Assembly (NCBI GenBank): GCA_021324855.1
Contig: JAJPIG010000011.1
Location: 62,001 to 126,000 of the forward strand
Length of the DNA: 64,000 nt
From: Pseudomonadota bacterium
GTDB lineage: Bacteria > Desulfobacterota > Binatia > Binatales > Binataceae
Direction: 5' to 3'
Positions 25,649 through 34,074 of the stretch are shown piece by piece (within the stretch, counting starts at the first letter, position 1; each line of letters begins with the position of its first letter). The position numbers were made by a program, and so were the translations under genes. The notes under the pieces were generated by a model. That model made no database searches, was not told the origin of the DNA, and saw nothing but the letters and a program-made list of their open reading frames with translations.

Positions 25649-26475
25649 TGTCGTCGCTCTCGGGCGCTTCGTCGCGCACGCCGCGCCTCACGGTAACCGC
25701 CGCCCGGTTCGATCTCGACGCCGATGAAATGCGCAAACACATCATCGAGCGTCGCTCGCGGGCCGACCTCGGCCTTCAGAGCGGCTGGCGTGCCGATGAT
25801 GTCGATACGTCCGTGGTGCATCAACGCGATTCGATCGCACAACTCGTCAGCCTCGCTCATATCATGGGTCGTGATGAAGATCGTCATGCCGAGGCTTTCG
25901 CGCAACTTGCGCACGTGATCGTGCACGGCGCGCCGCGCCATTGGATCAAGCCCGACCGTCGGCTCGTCCATCATCAACACCTGCGGATGATGAATCATGC
26001 TCTGGGCGATCTCGAGCCGCCGGATCATTCCTCCGGAGTAGTGATGAACGAGGCGATCGGCGGCGTCGGTCAGCTCCGTCATTTCCAGCGCCTCCGCGAT
26101 TCGCGCGGCCCGCTGATGGCGGGGAATCGCATAAAGCCGTGCCGAGAGCAGCAGATTCTCGTACCCGGTGAGTGCACCGTCGGCAGATAGCAACTGCTGA
26201 ACATAGCCGATGTGGCGGCGCACCTCGGCCGCCTCCCGGCGCACGTCGAAGCCGCACACCCGGGCTTCGCCAGATGACGGCGGCAGCAGCGTGGTGAGCA
26301 TTTTGATCAGGGTGCTTTTGCCGGCGCCGTTCGAGCCGATGAGTCCGAAGATCTCTTCGTACGGAACCGTGAGCGAAACGTCCGCGACGGCCGTCAGGTC
26401 GCCGAAACGGCGCGTGAGGGCGACAGTCGCGATTGCCGGCCCGCCAACTCTTCGATCAGCATCCGGTGCGGTCAT
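25645..26475 (-). CDS. ABC transporter ATP-binding protein, DrrA-like
   Basis: This 276-residue ATPase powers the ABC-2 permease. Walker A is GSNGAGKST at residues 47-55, the signature is YSGGM at 146-150, and Walker B with the catalytic glutamate is VLMMDEP ending at E171; the switch histidine is in FITTHDM. The C-terminal extension after about residue 235 (ATLDDVFAHFIG) matches the daunorubicin-type export ATPases. An arginine-rich tail closes the protein. The gene is coupled to the permease by a four-base overlap, making a complete two-gene exporter. Confidence 0.92.
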   Translation of the reverse strand: MTAPDADRRVGGPAIATVALTRRFGDLTAVADVSLTVPYEEIFGLIGSNGAGKSTLIKMLTTLLPPSSGEARVCGFDVRREAAEVRRHIGYVQQLLSADGALTGYENLLLSARLYAIPRHQRAARIAEALEMTELTDAADRLVHHYSGGMIRRLEIAQSMIHHPQVLMMDEPTVGLDPMARRAVHDHVRKLRESLGMTIFITTHDMSEADELCDRIALMHHGRIDIIGTPAALKAEVGPRATLDDVFAHFIGVEIEPGGGYREARRARRSARERRQ

Positions 26476-26511
26476 CCTGTAGAGAGAATCTCACTCCGGG
26501 TGGCGGCGTGA

Positions 26512-27654
26512 CTAGGCGCGTTCGGCGATCAGCTTGTCGAGTTCCAGCCGGAGCTTGCCGAGAACTTCGTCATAACGAAAATTGCCGAGCTTGGTGTCCT
26601 TGCGTTTGAGATTAACCGTGGTCGGCCCGCACCACAGCCCCAGGTCGGCATCGTCGGTCTCGCCCGGGCCGTTCACGCGGCATCCCATCACCGCGATCGT
26701 GATCTTGTGCGCCGCGGCGTAAACGCTCATCTCTTTGACCGCCTGCGCAAGCTCGACAAACTTGTCATTCTCGACCCGCGAGCATGACGGGCACGAGATA
26801 ATATTGAGGCCTTTGCCGAAATCAGGCACCGAGATGAAGCGGCCCGCGGCCACGTCGCGCAGGATCTGAAAACCGACCTCGACCTCTTCGTGTTTGCGTT
26901 CGTGCGGCAGCGTCAGCGAGACGCGAATTGTCTCACCGATGCCCTCGGCGAGCAGCTTCTCGAACGCGAGGCGCGTCTTGATTATCCCGTCGGGCGGCAA
27001 TCCCGCCTCGGTCACGCCGAGATGGAGCGGCACATCGGGACGGCGCGCCGCGAAGCGGCGGTTGCCTTCGAGCACTTTTGCCGGATCCGAATCCTTGAGC
27101 GACACGACGAAGCGGTCGAAGCCGTATGAGTCCATCATTTCGCAATGCCAGACCGCCGACTCCACCATCGCCGTCATCTGATCGCCCGCATACTTCTCGA
27201 GGAACGCGGGCGCCACCGAACCGCAGTTGACCCCGATTCGGATGGCGAGGCCATGATCGCGCGCCACATCCGCGAGCCATCGGACCTTGTCCGGAATCGA
27301 TTTCGATTTCTCGATATGGTGCAGATGGCCGGGGTTGTAGCGAATCTTGTCGACGTACGGCGCAACTTTGTCCGCGATGCGGTAGTTTTCCTGGAGGTCG
27401 ACCGACAGGTTTACGCCACGCGTCTGCGCGCGAATCTCCTTCAGCGCGGCGACTTCTTTCTCGTTGTCGAGCGCAATCCGCACGATTTTCGCGCCGGCCC
27501 CGGCAAGTTGCCGCACCTGTGCGACTGTCGCGTCGATGTCCATGGTTTTCGTCGCACACATCGATTGCACCACCACCGGCGCGCCGCCACCGACGATGGT
27601 GCTGCCCACTTTAACCGGCCGGGTGGTGCGAAACTTCAAGCCGTTCTGCGCCAT
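26512..27654 (-). CDS. ispG: 4-hydroxy-3-methylbut-2-en-1-yl diphosphate synthase
   Basis: IspG (GcpE) performs the reductive ring opening of methylerythritol cyclodiphosphate in the MEP isoprenoid pathway using a [4Fe-4S] cluster. The 380-residue length fits the bacterial two-domain form. Cluster ligands are C288 and C291 in SCPSC, C325 in [12 protein letters not shown], and E332. The N-terminus [20 protein letters not shown] is typical. It lies 10 bases downstream of the AhpD-like gene on the same strand and may be co-transcribed with it. No sign of truncation. Confidence 0.95.
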   Translation of the reverse strand: MAQNGLKFRTTRPVKVGSTIVGGGAPVVVQSMCATKTMDIDATVAQVRQLAGAGAKIVRIALDNEKEVAALKEIRAQTRGVNLSVDLQENYRIADKVAPYVDKIRYNPGHLHHIEKSKSIPDKVRWLADVARDHGLAIRIGVNCGSVAPAFLEKYAGDQMTAMVESAVWHCEMMDSYGFDRFVVSLKDSDPAKVLEGNRRFAARRPDVPLHLGVTEAGLPPDGIIKTRLAFEKLLAEGIGETIRVSLTLPHERKHEEVEVGFQILRDVAAGRFISVPDFGKGLNIISCPSCSRVENDKFVELAQAVKEMSVYAAAHKITIAVMGCRVNGPGETDDADLGLWCGPTTVNLKRKDTKLGNFRYDEVLGKLRLELDKLIAERA

Positions 27655-27663
27655 GTTCGATTT

Positions 27664-28008
27664 CTAGTGCTTGTGACCCTGCTCATGCTCGGCGATCAGG
27701 CCGAACGCGATCCCCGAATGCGTGAAGGCGCCGCCCGCGCGAATTTCCATCGCGACCAGCACCGCCTCGGCAATTTCTTCGTCGGTCGCGCCCAGGTCCT
27801 TGGCAGCGTTTACGTGAACATCGATGCACCAGGGACATTGAGTCGTATGCGCCACCCCGATTGCGATCAGTTGCTTGACCTTGTTCGACAGCGCGTCATC
27901 TTTGAAGATCGACTGGCTGAACTCGATGAACTTGTTGTAGGACTCGGGCTTGAGCTCGCGCAACTTGCGGACGTTTTTCAGATTCCCGCGATCATAGAAG
28001 TTGTCCAT
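27664..28008 (-). CDS. AhpD-like / carboxymuconolactone decarboxylase family protein
   Basis: A 114-residue all-helical protein with the AhpD redox motif C58-P-W-C61 and H65, where a cysteine pair and histidine serve thiol peroxide reduction or related chemistry. ATG at 28008 is preferred over the longer frame because AAGGAG lies just upstream and the additional residues lack family character. The C-terminus is histidine-rich (EHEQGHKH). The family covers peroxidase partners and decarboxylases, and presence of the CxxC-x3-H motif favours a redox role here. It precedes ispG, an oxygen-sensitive Fe-S enzyme, which makes protection from peroxides a possible, unproven, link. Confidence 0.85.
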   Translation of the reverse strand: MDNFYDRGNLKNVRKLRELKPESYNKFIEFSQSIFKDDALSNKVKQLIAIGVAHTTQCPWCIDVHVNAAKDLGATDEEIAEAVLVAMEIRAGGAFTHSGIAFGLIAEHEQGHKH

Positions 28009-28163
28009 CGTCGTCTCCTTGGTGCGGCGTGTTCGCGATCGGGCTTCGCAGGCCATCATAGCAGCAGAGTCAACCGGCCCGCGACCCACGGCGGTTAATC
28101 ACGCTTCTTCTCCCTTATTTCCTGGGTGCTTAGCGGTGAATTTCAGGATGGATCGCATCTTCA

Positions 28164-28193
28164 TTGACTATTTTCCCGGGCGCTTCGTAAGAT
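28164..28193 (+). promoter_or_regulatory. Putative sigma-70-like promoter for the HELGH-protein gene
   Basis: TTGACT at 28164-28169 and TAAGAT at 28188-28193 are separated by 18 bases, about 34 bases before the ATG at 28228. It lies in the gap between this gene and the divergent AhpD-like gene. Confidence 0.45.
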
Positions 28194-28227
28194 TGCGTCC
28201 ATCTTCATCAAAAGGGCTGCTTCCACC

Positions 28228-28704
28228 ATGCGCATGATCATCCCCCCGGTTGCCTCGCGTCGCGAAATCGATCGGAATTTTTCGATTTTTTTTCGTCACC
28301 ACCGAGTCTCCGCTTTCAATCGCGCGGTTTCGGATTTGTGCCGCTTTTATGCCGTAAAGCGCCCACGAATCGAATGGTTCGAGTATATCGATTGGGGCAA
28401 AACGGCGGGCAAAACCTACGAGGATGGCCGCATCCACCTGGTCCATCCCGAGAACTGGAAACGCGGCCGGATCTACAACAAGGAGCGGATGTGGATCCAG
28501 ATGGTCTACCACGAGCTGGGCCACTACCTGCTATGGACGGACGCTGAACGCAAAGCCGATGTCTTCATGCGCCGGATGGTCAACGGCCTCCGCCGTTCGG
28601 GACGGCGCAGCGCCTCTGCGCGCCGGCTGATCGGCGTTCCGCGTCGACGGCGCGCCAACGCGACGACCGTGCGGCCGCGGCGACGCATCGCGCGCGCCTC
28701 ATAG
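28228..28704 (+). CDS. Small HELGH-motif putative metallopeptidase-like protein
   Basis: A 158-residue protein whose central part contains H95-E-L-G-H99 in the context VYHELGHYLLW, followed by E107-x2-A-D111. This is the HExxH zinc signature plus a downstream acidic residue, as in ImmA/IrrE- or SprT-like zincins. The last 40 residues are strongly basic (RRSGRR, RRRRAN), suggesting nucleic-acid association. No signal peptide is seen, so it is probably cytoplasmic. A protease role is an inference from the motif; no closer family was recognised. The next gene on the same strand, an unknown 200-residue protein, begins about 20 bases after it ends. Confidence 0.7.
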   Translation: MRMIIPPVASRREIDRNFSIFFRHHRVSAFNRAVSDLCRFYAVKRPRIEWFEYIDWGKTAGKTYEDGRIHLVHPENWKRGRIYNKERMWIQMVYHELGHYLLWTDAERKADVFMRRMVNGLRRSGRRSASARRLIGVPRRRRANATTVRPRRRIARAS

Positions 28705-28725
28705 CGGTCGTCTATAATAGCGACG

Positions 28726-29328
28726 ATGGCGACCCGAGGAGCGTCCGAGCCGCGCAAGCCGAACGTCGAGAACCGATGGTGGGTTGAGACCACCGTCAAG
28801 CGCAAGCGCAACCAGCCGGTCAAGCCCGGCGATGCGGGCCAAAACGACAAGCCCGAAGCCGACTTGCCGAAACTACCGGTCGCGATGGGTTTTTACGAGT
28901 CGGCGCGCGATTACGATCAGGAACGCGCCAAGGACGATCTCACTGACAACAACCTGCGCATCGCACGCCAGGCAAATCCGGAGCCCGGGCAGTGGGTACA
29001 CGTCGAGATGACGCCTGAGCACTATTCGCCGAAGGTCGTCCAGCGCATCAAGGATGAATTCCGGATTCCGCGCGAGGCGCGCGGCGTGCTGCTCGATCAT
29101 GGCCGGCTGGTGCGCCTCCTGGTTTGCGGTCCCCAGCTCGAAGATTGGATGATCGATGTGACGCTCAGCGAAGAGCCGTCGGTCGACGTCTATGTATGGG
29201 GCACAATGTGGCGCGAGCGGTTGTTCCGGCGCGCCGAGGATGCGCTCAAGCAGGCGCGCCGCTGGGCGATAAATCTGCTGCAGCATCCTCCCGAGCGTGA
29301 CGATCCCTTCCGCGGGGTGTTGCTCTGA
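28726..29328 (+). CDS. Conserved-looking hypothetical protein
   Basis: A 200-residue soluble protein with no recognised family. The first 50 residues are basic and proline-rich, the middle contains VRFLVCG-like and WHVEM-like hydrophobic stretches (GQWVHVEMTPEHY, LVRLLVCGPQ), and the C-terminal third is a helix rich in Arg and Leu (FRRAEDALKQARRW). There is no signal peptide or membrane segment. It follows the HELGH-motif gene closely and is itself followed by a strong intrinsic terminator, so the two may form a short operon. Codon use is like the neighbours. Confidence 0.6.
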   Translation: MATRGASEPRKPNVENRWWVETTVKRKRNQPVKPGDAGQNDKPEADLPKLPVAMGFYESARDYDQERAKDDLTDNNLRIARQANPEPGQWVHVEMTPEHYSPKVVQRIKDEFRIPREARGVLLDHGRLVRLLVCGPQLEDWMIDVTLSEEPSVDVYVWGTMWRERLFRRAEDALKQARRWAINLLQHPPERDDPFRGVLL

Positions 29329-29366
29329 CGTCGCAGCCCGTCATCGCACCGGCAGCAGAAACGATG

Positions 29367-29409
29367 GGGGCGCGGCCGGAATCTCCGGCCGCGCCCCTCA
29401 TTTATTTTT
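29367..29409 (+). terminator. Intrinsic terminator after the 200-residue hypothetical gene
   Basis: A 14-base-pair stem (GGGGCGCGGCCGGA at 29367-29380 against 29384-29397) closes a three-base loop and is followed by a T-rich stretch on the plus strand. It would end transcription of the 28228-29328 unit. On the minus strand no T run follows, so it is not expected to stop the RRM gene. Confidence 0.85.
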
Positions 29410-29441
29410 CAGGTTGAACTAATCTTCAAGCTGAACTGAGA

Positions 29442-29795
29442 CTACCAGCGATCGTGCCGGCCGCCGCCGTTACCACGGCCGCCACCCGGACCGCGCCGGC
29501 CACCGCCGCCACCGCCGCCACCGCCTGGACCGCTACGGCGCGGAGCACTGTTTTCGCGCGCGTGGTCGATCTTGATTGTGCGGCCTTTGAAATCCGTTCC
29601 ATTCAGCGACTGAACCGCCTTCTCGGCCGACTCCTGGTCAGCCATCTCGACGAAGCCGAACCCGCGGGACTGTCCCGAGAACTTGTCGGTGACCACCACC
29701 GCTTTCTCGACTGTCCCGACCTGCGAAAAATACTCCGTCAGGTCGTCCCCGGTAACCGAAAACGGCAGGTTACCCACATATAGCTTACTGGGCAT
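29442..29795 (-). CDS. RRM-domain RNA-binding protein with Gly/Arg-rich tail
   Basis: A 117-residue protein with one RNA recognition motif: RNP2 LYVGNL at residues 5-10 and RNP1 RGFGFVEM at 44-51. The tail from about residue 84 is glycine and arginine rich, ending in RGNGGGRHDRW, as in the cold-inducible RNA-binding proteins of cyanobacteria and many proteobacteria. It probably acts as an RNA chaperone. ATG at 29795 is preceded by AGGAGGG with good spacing; an upstream TTG is less likely. A promoter about 100 bases upstream gives it an unusually long leader. Confidence 0.93.
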   Translation of the reverse strand: MPSKLYVGNLPFSVTGDDLTEYFSQVGTVEKAVVVTDKFSGQSRGFGFVEMADQESAEKAVQSLNGTDFKGRTIKIDHARENSAPRRSGPGGGGGGGGGRRGPGGGRGNGGGRHDRW

Positions 29796-29898
29796 CAAAG
29801 GCCCTCCTCATTGAGTTGTCGTCAGAACTCCGGGCAAGAAACCTACGAGTCTTTTAGCAAGGCGGGTCAGAATCCTGCGGCATCGGGCTGACTAAATG

Positions 29899-29927
29899 AG
29901 CATAGCGTTGCCGTCGAAACGTGTAAA
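29899..29927 (-). promoter_or_regulatory. Putative promoter of the RRM gene, long leader
   Basis: On the minus strand TTTACA (29922-29927) and TATGCT (29899-29904) are 17 bases apart. This would give a leader of roughly 95 bases before the ATG at 29795, in keeping with cold-shock style mRNAs. Part of the leader lies beyond the end of the glycosyltransferase gene. Confidence 0.45.
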
Positions 29928-29950
29928 GGTGAATTGATCGCGGGTGCGAT

Positions 29951-31585
29951 TCAGCGCGCCGCGACCGCTCTCGCATCCTGCTTCTCACTGCTGCGGATTG
30001 CGTAAAAGCGCCCATGGCTGAGCAGGACCAGTCCGAATCGTCCGTGCGGAGCGATCAGAACCGGGGTCAGACCAGGCGCGTGCCCGCGCACCATCGCCCA
30101 GACCTGACCCGGTACGAGGACGTAACCGGGCGGCGCATCGCCGAGCCGTCCATGGATCGGCGTCACCAGGCGATTCAGGTAGAAGACCAGCGGCGCCAGA
30201 TCTTCGGTGAAGCCGAAAACGTAGAGCGGCTCGCCCGGGCCGACCGTACGGGTGATCATCTGCGCCGCGGGACGATAGGAATCGTTGGCGCAATCGCGTT
30301 GCTCGCGCCATGGGAGATAAAGGAAATCGAATGTCACCAGCATCGCGCACACCACGGCCAACGCGCCGCGCGCGAGACGCGCGCCGGTTTCGCTGCCCAG
30401 CGATTCGAACCACCACGCGATCAGCACGGCCGACGCGGGCCATAGCGGCAGCAGGTAGGCGCGCCGCTTGTAGGCGGCAAGCGTGAAGAAGACGACGGTA
30501 AGCACCCAGAAGATCGCAAGCAGACGGACCGCATTGCGCCGCCGCTCGGCTTCTTCCATCACCGGGCGCATCAGCTTGGCCTCGGCGAAGGCGAGGTTCA
30601 ATTCGGGGCGCGGCAAGCGGAACGCAAAGAACACGGCGATCGGCGCCAGCAGACTGAGCGGGCCGGAGTTCAGAAGCAGCGGTTTGACGTAATACCAGGG
30701 CGGCATCGCGCCCAGCGTGCCCAGGAAGCGTCCGAAGTTCTCGCTGCCGAGCTGGCGAGTGAGAAAGCCGTAGCGGCCGGCGATAAAACACGCTCCATAC
30801 CAGCTCGAGCCGATCGCGATCGCAACGAAAGCCGGGCCGGGGACAAACCATCCGATCAGCTCCCGCACGCGGCGTTCGGTGAAAGTTAAAAGCGCGATCG
30901 CAAGCCCCGGCAGCAGCAAGCCCACCGGTCCCTTCGCGACTACGGCCGCTCCCAGAGCCGCCGCGGACAAATAGGGCAACGCGGCTGCGCGGCGCGACGG
31001 AGCGACTCCCCGCGCCGGCATCCACCAGAGAAAGCTCAGCAGTCCGAGCGCCTCGAAGAACGTCAACGTCATATCGACGCGGCCCGCACGCGCGAGGCCG
31101 ATAAACTGATACGAGCCGGCGAGAATCAAGCCGGCCAGCAAACCGGTATTCGGGCCGAAACGGCTGCTCGCGAAAATTATGACCAACAACGCCGTGGCCA
31201 ACGCGTAGAGGACCGACGGGATGCGCAAGTTGAACGCGGTGACCCGCTTGATTCCGAAGATCCTGTCGACCGCGAAAGCGGTCCAATGGAACAGCGGCGG
31301 CTTGTACATAACCGTTCCGCCCTGGCCGGTCGGAAACAGCACGTGGCCGCGTTCGACCATATCCTGCACGAAGACCCCTTCGATCGCTTCGTTGGTGCCG
31401 CAAATGTCCGCGCCGCAGAAAGCGCCGCGGACGAACCGCACGACCGGATTGCGGGACGGCGGATCGCACGGCCCCGAGCCCAGGCGATGCAGCGTCAACA
31501 TTAAAAGCATCACGATCAGCGAGACGATGGCCCACGCATGGAGATGTCGGGAGATCGGGGACCGCGCCGGCGCCGCCGTGATCAT
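29951..31585 (-). CDS. ArnT/PMT-type membrane glycosyltransferase
   Basis: A 544-residue membrane protein with about eleven hydrophobic segments, resembling the PMT_2/ArnT family that moves sugars from polyprenyl phosphate to lipid A or proteins outside the inner membrane. The first periplasmic loop shows GTNEAIEGVF and later RGHVLFPTGQ and YKPPLFHW, the usual acceptor-binding landmarks, although the conserved aspartate is replaced by asparagine before the glutamate (N-E). The start at 31585 is chosen because it lies after the upstream gene ends; a longer frame overlaps that gene. The sugar and the acceptor are unknown. Confidence 0.8.
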   Translation of the reverse strand: MITAAPARSPISRHLHAWAIVSLIVMLLMLTLHRLGSGPCDPPSRNPVVRFVRGAFCGADICGTNEAIEGVFVQDMVERGHVLFPTGQGGTVMYKPPLFHWTAFAVDRIFGIKRVTAFNLRIPSVLYALATALLVIIFASSRFGPNTGLLAGLILAGSYQFIGLARAGRVDMTLTFFEALGLLSFLWWMPARGVAPSRRAAALPYLSAAALGAAVVAKGPVGLLLPGLAIALLTFTERRVRELIGWFVPGPAFVAIAIGSSWYGACFIAGRYGFLTRQLGSENFGRFLGTLGAMPPWYYVKPLLLNSGPLSLLAPIAVFFAFRLPRPELNLAFAEAKLMRPVMEEAERRRNAVRLLAIFWVLTVVFFTLAAYKRRAYLLPLWPASAVLIAWWFESLGSETGARLARGALAVVCAMLVTFDFLYLPWREQRDCANDSYRPAAQMITRTVGPGEPLYVFGFTEDLAPLVFYLNRLVTPIHGRLGDAPPGYVLVPGQVWAMVRGHAPGLTPVLIAPHGRFGLVLLSHGRFYAIRSSEKQDARAVAAR

Positions 31586-31608
31586 CGGTCGGGTCTCTAA
31601 AATCGTGC

Positions 31609-32763
31609 TCAAGCCAGCTCGAAGCGGAAGATATGGAGACGCGCGCGCCGGCTGGGATCGTAGCCGCGCCATTTCGCGGCCGGCACGTCGGCCGGTGTAA
31701 CGCGGCGAAACTTGAGCCGCGCAAAAAAACGCGCCGCCCGTTCCTCGCTGGTGCAGGCGAATGCGTAGCGCAGCCCGCGCGACCGTGCCTCATTGAGAAT
31801 TTCCTTCACCAGCTCCACCGCTACTCCTTCCCCGGCAAAACGCGTCAAAGTGTATAATGCGGTAATCTCTCCCGCACCGTCGCGCCGGTAGGGTTCCGTA
31901 AGCAGCGAGCAGACGCCGGCCAGATGCTCGTCGCCCACGCGATAACCGAAGCACGATGGCAGCAGCGCCGCCAGCTCGTCGGCGGTGCGCGTCAGCAGGA
32001 CGCCCTCATTCTGGCCGCGTTCGATGAGCGCCTCGACCTCTTCGAAATCATCGATCGAAACCGGCTGAACCGAACCGTACGGCCGCTCCGTCATCAGGGT
32101 GCCGGTACCGACGAAGCTAAACAACTCTTCATAAATGCCCTGCGGCGAGGTCAGATTCACCGAGCCCACGCCGTCGCGCAGCGCGCGGGCAGCGGCGCGC
32201 AGGATCGCGCGGCGCTGTGCCGCGCGCTCGGGCTTAATTCGCTTGGATATTCCGCGCAGTTCAAGGAATGAAATCCGGGCGCCGTCGCGCGCGGTGAGTC
32301 CGCCCTGCCGATCCAGCAGGATCAGCTTGAAGACCCGCAGCCGGCTCGCCAGCTCCTGGGCGAAGACAGTCAGCTCGGCGGGCGTTTTCGCGGCGGTCCC
32401 CGCTACCACTATCGATCCTGCGCGTAGCGCCTGCCAGATGGCGGCAACGGCGGCATCGGGCGGATACGGACGCGAGCGCCGCCCGCGCGCTGGATCGAAC
32501 ACCGGCGGCTCGCCAGCGGGCGCCATCCGGCCCATTCGCGCGACGACTTTCGGCAGCAACTGATCGGAGACGATCACGATACACCGCGCATGATTGCGCC
32601 TGAGTTCCCGCAGCGTGCGCAGCAGCGGAGGGAGATCCCGGGCGGTTTCGCCGGCTGGCGGAATCAGCGCGAACAGCAGGCTCTTGCCGTAGAACTCCTC
32701 GAGATAAAAGGTCTTCTCGGTGAATCCCGTCCGGGCGACGCCCTGGGCGTGAGCGGCGGACAT
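31609..32763 (-). CDS. ArgA-like acetyltransferase (degenerate kinase domain plus GNAT)
   Basis: A 384-residue protein with two parts. Residues about 25-195 resemble the amino-acid-kinase fold of N-acetylglutamate synthases (FALIPPAGETARDL, IVIVSDQLLPKV), but clear nucleotide-binding motifs are missing. Residues about 220-384 form a GNAT domain with ITALYTLTRFAGEGVAVEL and the C-terminal KWRGYDPSRRARL, as in classical ArgA. It may thus acetylate glutamate for arginine synthesis, or another amino compound. No other arginine gene is near. It is followed on the same strand by the ArnT-like gene after a gap of about 20 bases and preceded by the Rrf2 gene. Confidence 0.7.
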   Translation of the reverse strand: MSAAHAQGVARTGFTEKTFYLEEFYGKSLLFALIPPAGETARDLPPLLRTLRELRRNHARCIVIVSDQLLPKVVARMGRMAPAGEPPVFDPARGRRSRPYPPDAAVAAIWQALRAGSIVVAGTAAKTPAELTVFAQELASRLRVFKLILLDRQGGLTARDGARISFLELRGISKRIKPERAAQRRAILRAAARALRDGVGSVNLTSPQGIYEELFSFVGTGTLMTERPYGSVQPVSIDDFEEVEALIERGQNEGVLLTRTADELAALLPSCFGYRVGDEHLAGVCSLLTEPYRRDGAGEITALYTLTRFAGEGVAVELVKEILNEARSRGLRYAFACTSEERAARFFARLKFRRVTPADVPAAKWRGYDPSRRARLHIFRFELA

Positions 32764-32834
32764 CTTAGGCTGCGATCACGTCGGATGAATCGATTTTCGA
32801 AGTAATGACGGAGCGTTCCGGATTAAGCGGCACG

Positions 32835-33311
32835 CTAGGACTTGGCCGCGGCCGTGTCGGCGCGCAACTCCGGGATGGCGCGCGCGGCGTGGATCGTGGG
32901 GTGGCGTGAATCGACAATTTCCTTGAGTGTGGTCTGAGAAAAGACTTTCAGCAGCACGCGCTGGCCTTCCTCCCAGACGCGGTACATCCGGCAGGCCGGC
33001 TGCAGCGCGCAAATGCTCGAGCCGTCCACGCAGATGTTGAGCGTGATCGGACCTTCGACCGCCTCGATAATGTCCTTGAAGGTCACTTGCTCCGGCGACC
33101 GCGCCAGCTCATAGCCGCCGCCGGGCCCGCGATGCGATCGCACCAGCCCGCCGCGCATCAGATCGCGAATCACTTTCTCGAGGAAATATTTCGGGATATG
33201 CTCGCGCTCCGCGATTTCGAGTCCGCGCGCGACGCCGCCCGGCCGATCGGCGAGATGAATCATGGCCCGCAGCGCATACTCGATTCGCCGCGGTATCTGC
33301 ATCAGGCTCAT
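32835..33311 (-). CDS. Rrf2-family transcriptional regulator with Cys triad
   Basis: A 158-residue regulator with an N-terminal winged helix (IPRRIEYALRAMIHLA, then KYFLEKVIRDLMRGGLV and RGPGGGYELAR) and three cysteines, C94-x6-C101-x5-C107, that commonly hold an Fe-S cluster in the IscR/NsrR/RirA group. It therefore may sense iron, Fe-S status, oxygen or nitric oxide. ATG at 33311 overlaps the riboflavin synthase stop in ATGA. No isc or suf genes are adjacent, so the target regulon is unknown. Length is typical of the family. Confidence 0.88.
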   Translation of the reverse strand: MSLMQIPRRIEYALRAMIHLADRPGGVARGLEIAEREHIPKYFLEKVIRDLMRGGLVRSHRGPGGGYELARSPEQVTFKDIIEAVEGPITLNICVDGSSICALQPACRMYRVWEEGQRVLLKVFSQTTLKEIVDSRHPTIHAARAIPELRADTAAAKS

Positions 33312-33952
33312 GATTGTCCTCCCGCGATCGCGCCGGCAAATGGCCGCGCGCCGCGCACCGCCAGCATCCGCTCGATATATTTCGCCAGCATGTCGCTCTC
33401 GATGTTGACGCGCGCGCCGACCTCGCGATGGCCGAGCGTTGTCATTCTGAGCGTATGAGGAATCAGTGCGCAACGAAAGTTCTGATTCTCGATTCCGAAC
33501 ACCGTCAGGCTGACGCCGTCGATCGCGACCGAACCTTTCTCGACCAAATAACGCGCCTGATCGGCGGCGACTTCAAAGGTGAAAAGCCGCGAATCTCCCT
33601 CCGGCTCGATCGCGACCACGCGGCCCACGCCGTCGACGTGGCCGGAGACCAGATGGCCGCCGACGAGCTTTTCAAGCGTGAGGCATCGTTCGAGATTCAC
33701 CGGCGCGCCGGGTTTGAGATCGCCGAGCGTCGTGCGTCGGAGCGTCTCGGCCGAGACCTCCATCGCAATCGCGCCGCGGCCCTTCTTAATAACCGTCAGG
33801 CACGCGCCATTGACCGCGATCGAATCGCCGATTCGGATGCGGTTCATCGGCAGGCTGGTGCGGATCGTAACCACGGCGCCCTGCTCCGAGCTGCGGAGCG
33901 CTTCGATCGTGCCGAGATCTTCAATTATTCCGGTGAACAATAGAAAAGCCAT
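33308..33952 (-). CDS. ribE: Riboflavin synthase alpha chain
   Basis: This 214-residue protein joins two molecules of dimethyl-ribityllumazine to give riboflavin. It has the usual two lumazine-binding repeats: the first opens FTGIIEDLGT and contains VNGACLTV, the second begins GHLVSGHVDGVG and contains IDGVSLTV. An in-frame TTG four codons downstream would give the more usual beginning (M)FTGIIE, so the exact start is uncertain. The TGA overlaps the Rrf2 regulator in ATGA. No other riboflavin gene and no FMN riboswitch were seen nearby. Confidence 0.93.
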   Translation of the reverse strand: MAFLLFTGIIEDLGTIEALRSSEQGAVVTIRTSLPMNRIRIGDSIAVNGACLTVIKKGRGAIAMEVSAETLRRTTLGDLKPGAPVNLERCLTLEKLVGGHLVSGHVDGVGRVVAIEPEGDSRLFTFEVAADQARYLVEKGSVAIDGVSLTVFGIENQNFRCALIPHTLRMTTLGHREVGARVNIESDMLAKYIERMLAVRGARPFAGAIAGGQS

Positions 33953-34074
33953 CCAGTGGCGCTAAAAACCCAGAAAAATCATATCTTTTTGCCGGCGGGA
34001 TTAGCAACCACGCCTCCCGATCGCTGGGCGGCGCGCTTGCCGGAAAAGCGCAACGGCGCCGATAATCAGCAACG

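Noticed and set aside
29985-31793. A 602-codon frame in another phase of the ArnT-like gene
   Set aside because: Arg/Ala-rich product without membrane helices, while the other phase encodes a coherent membrane enzyme.
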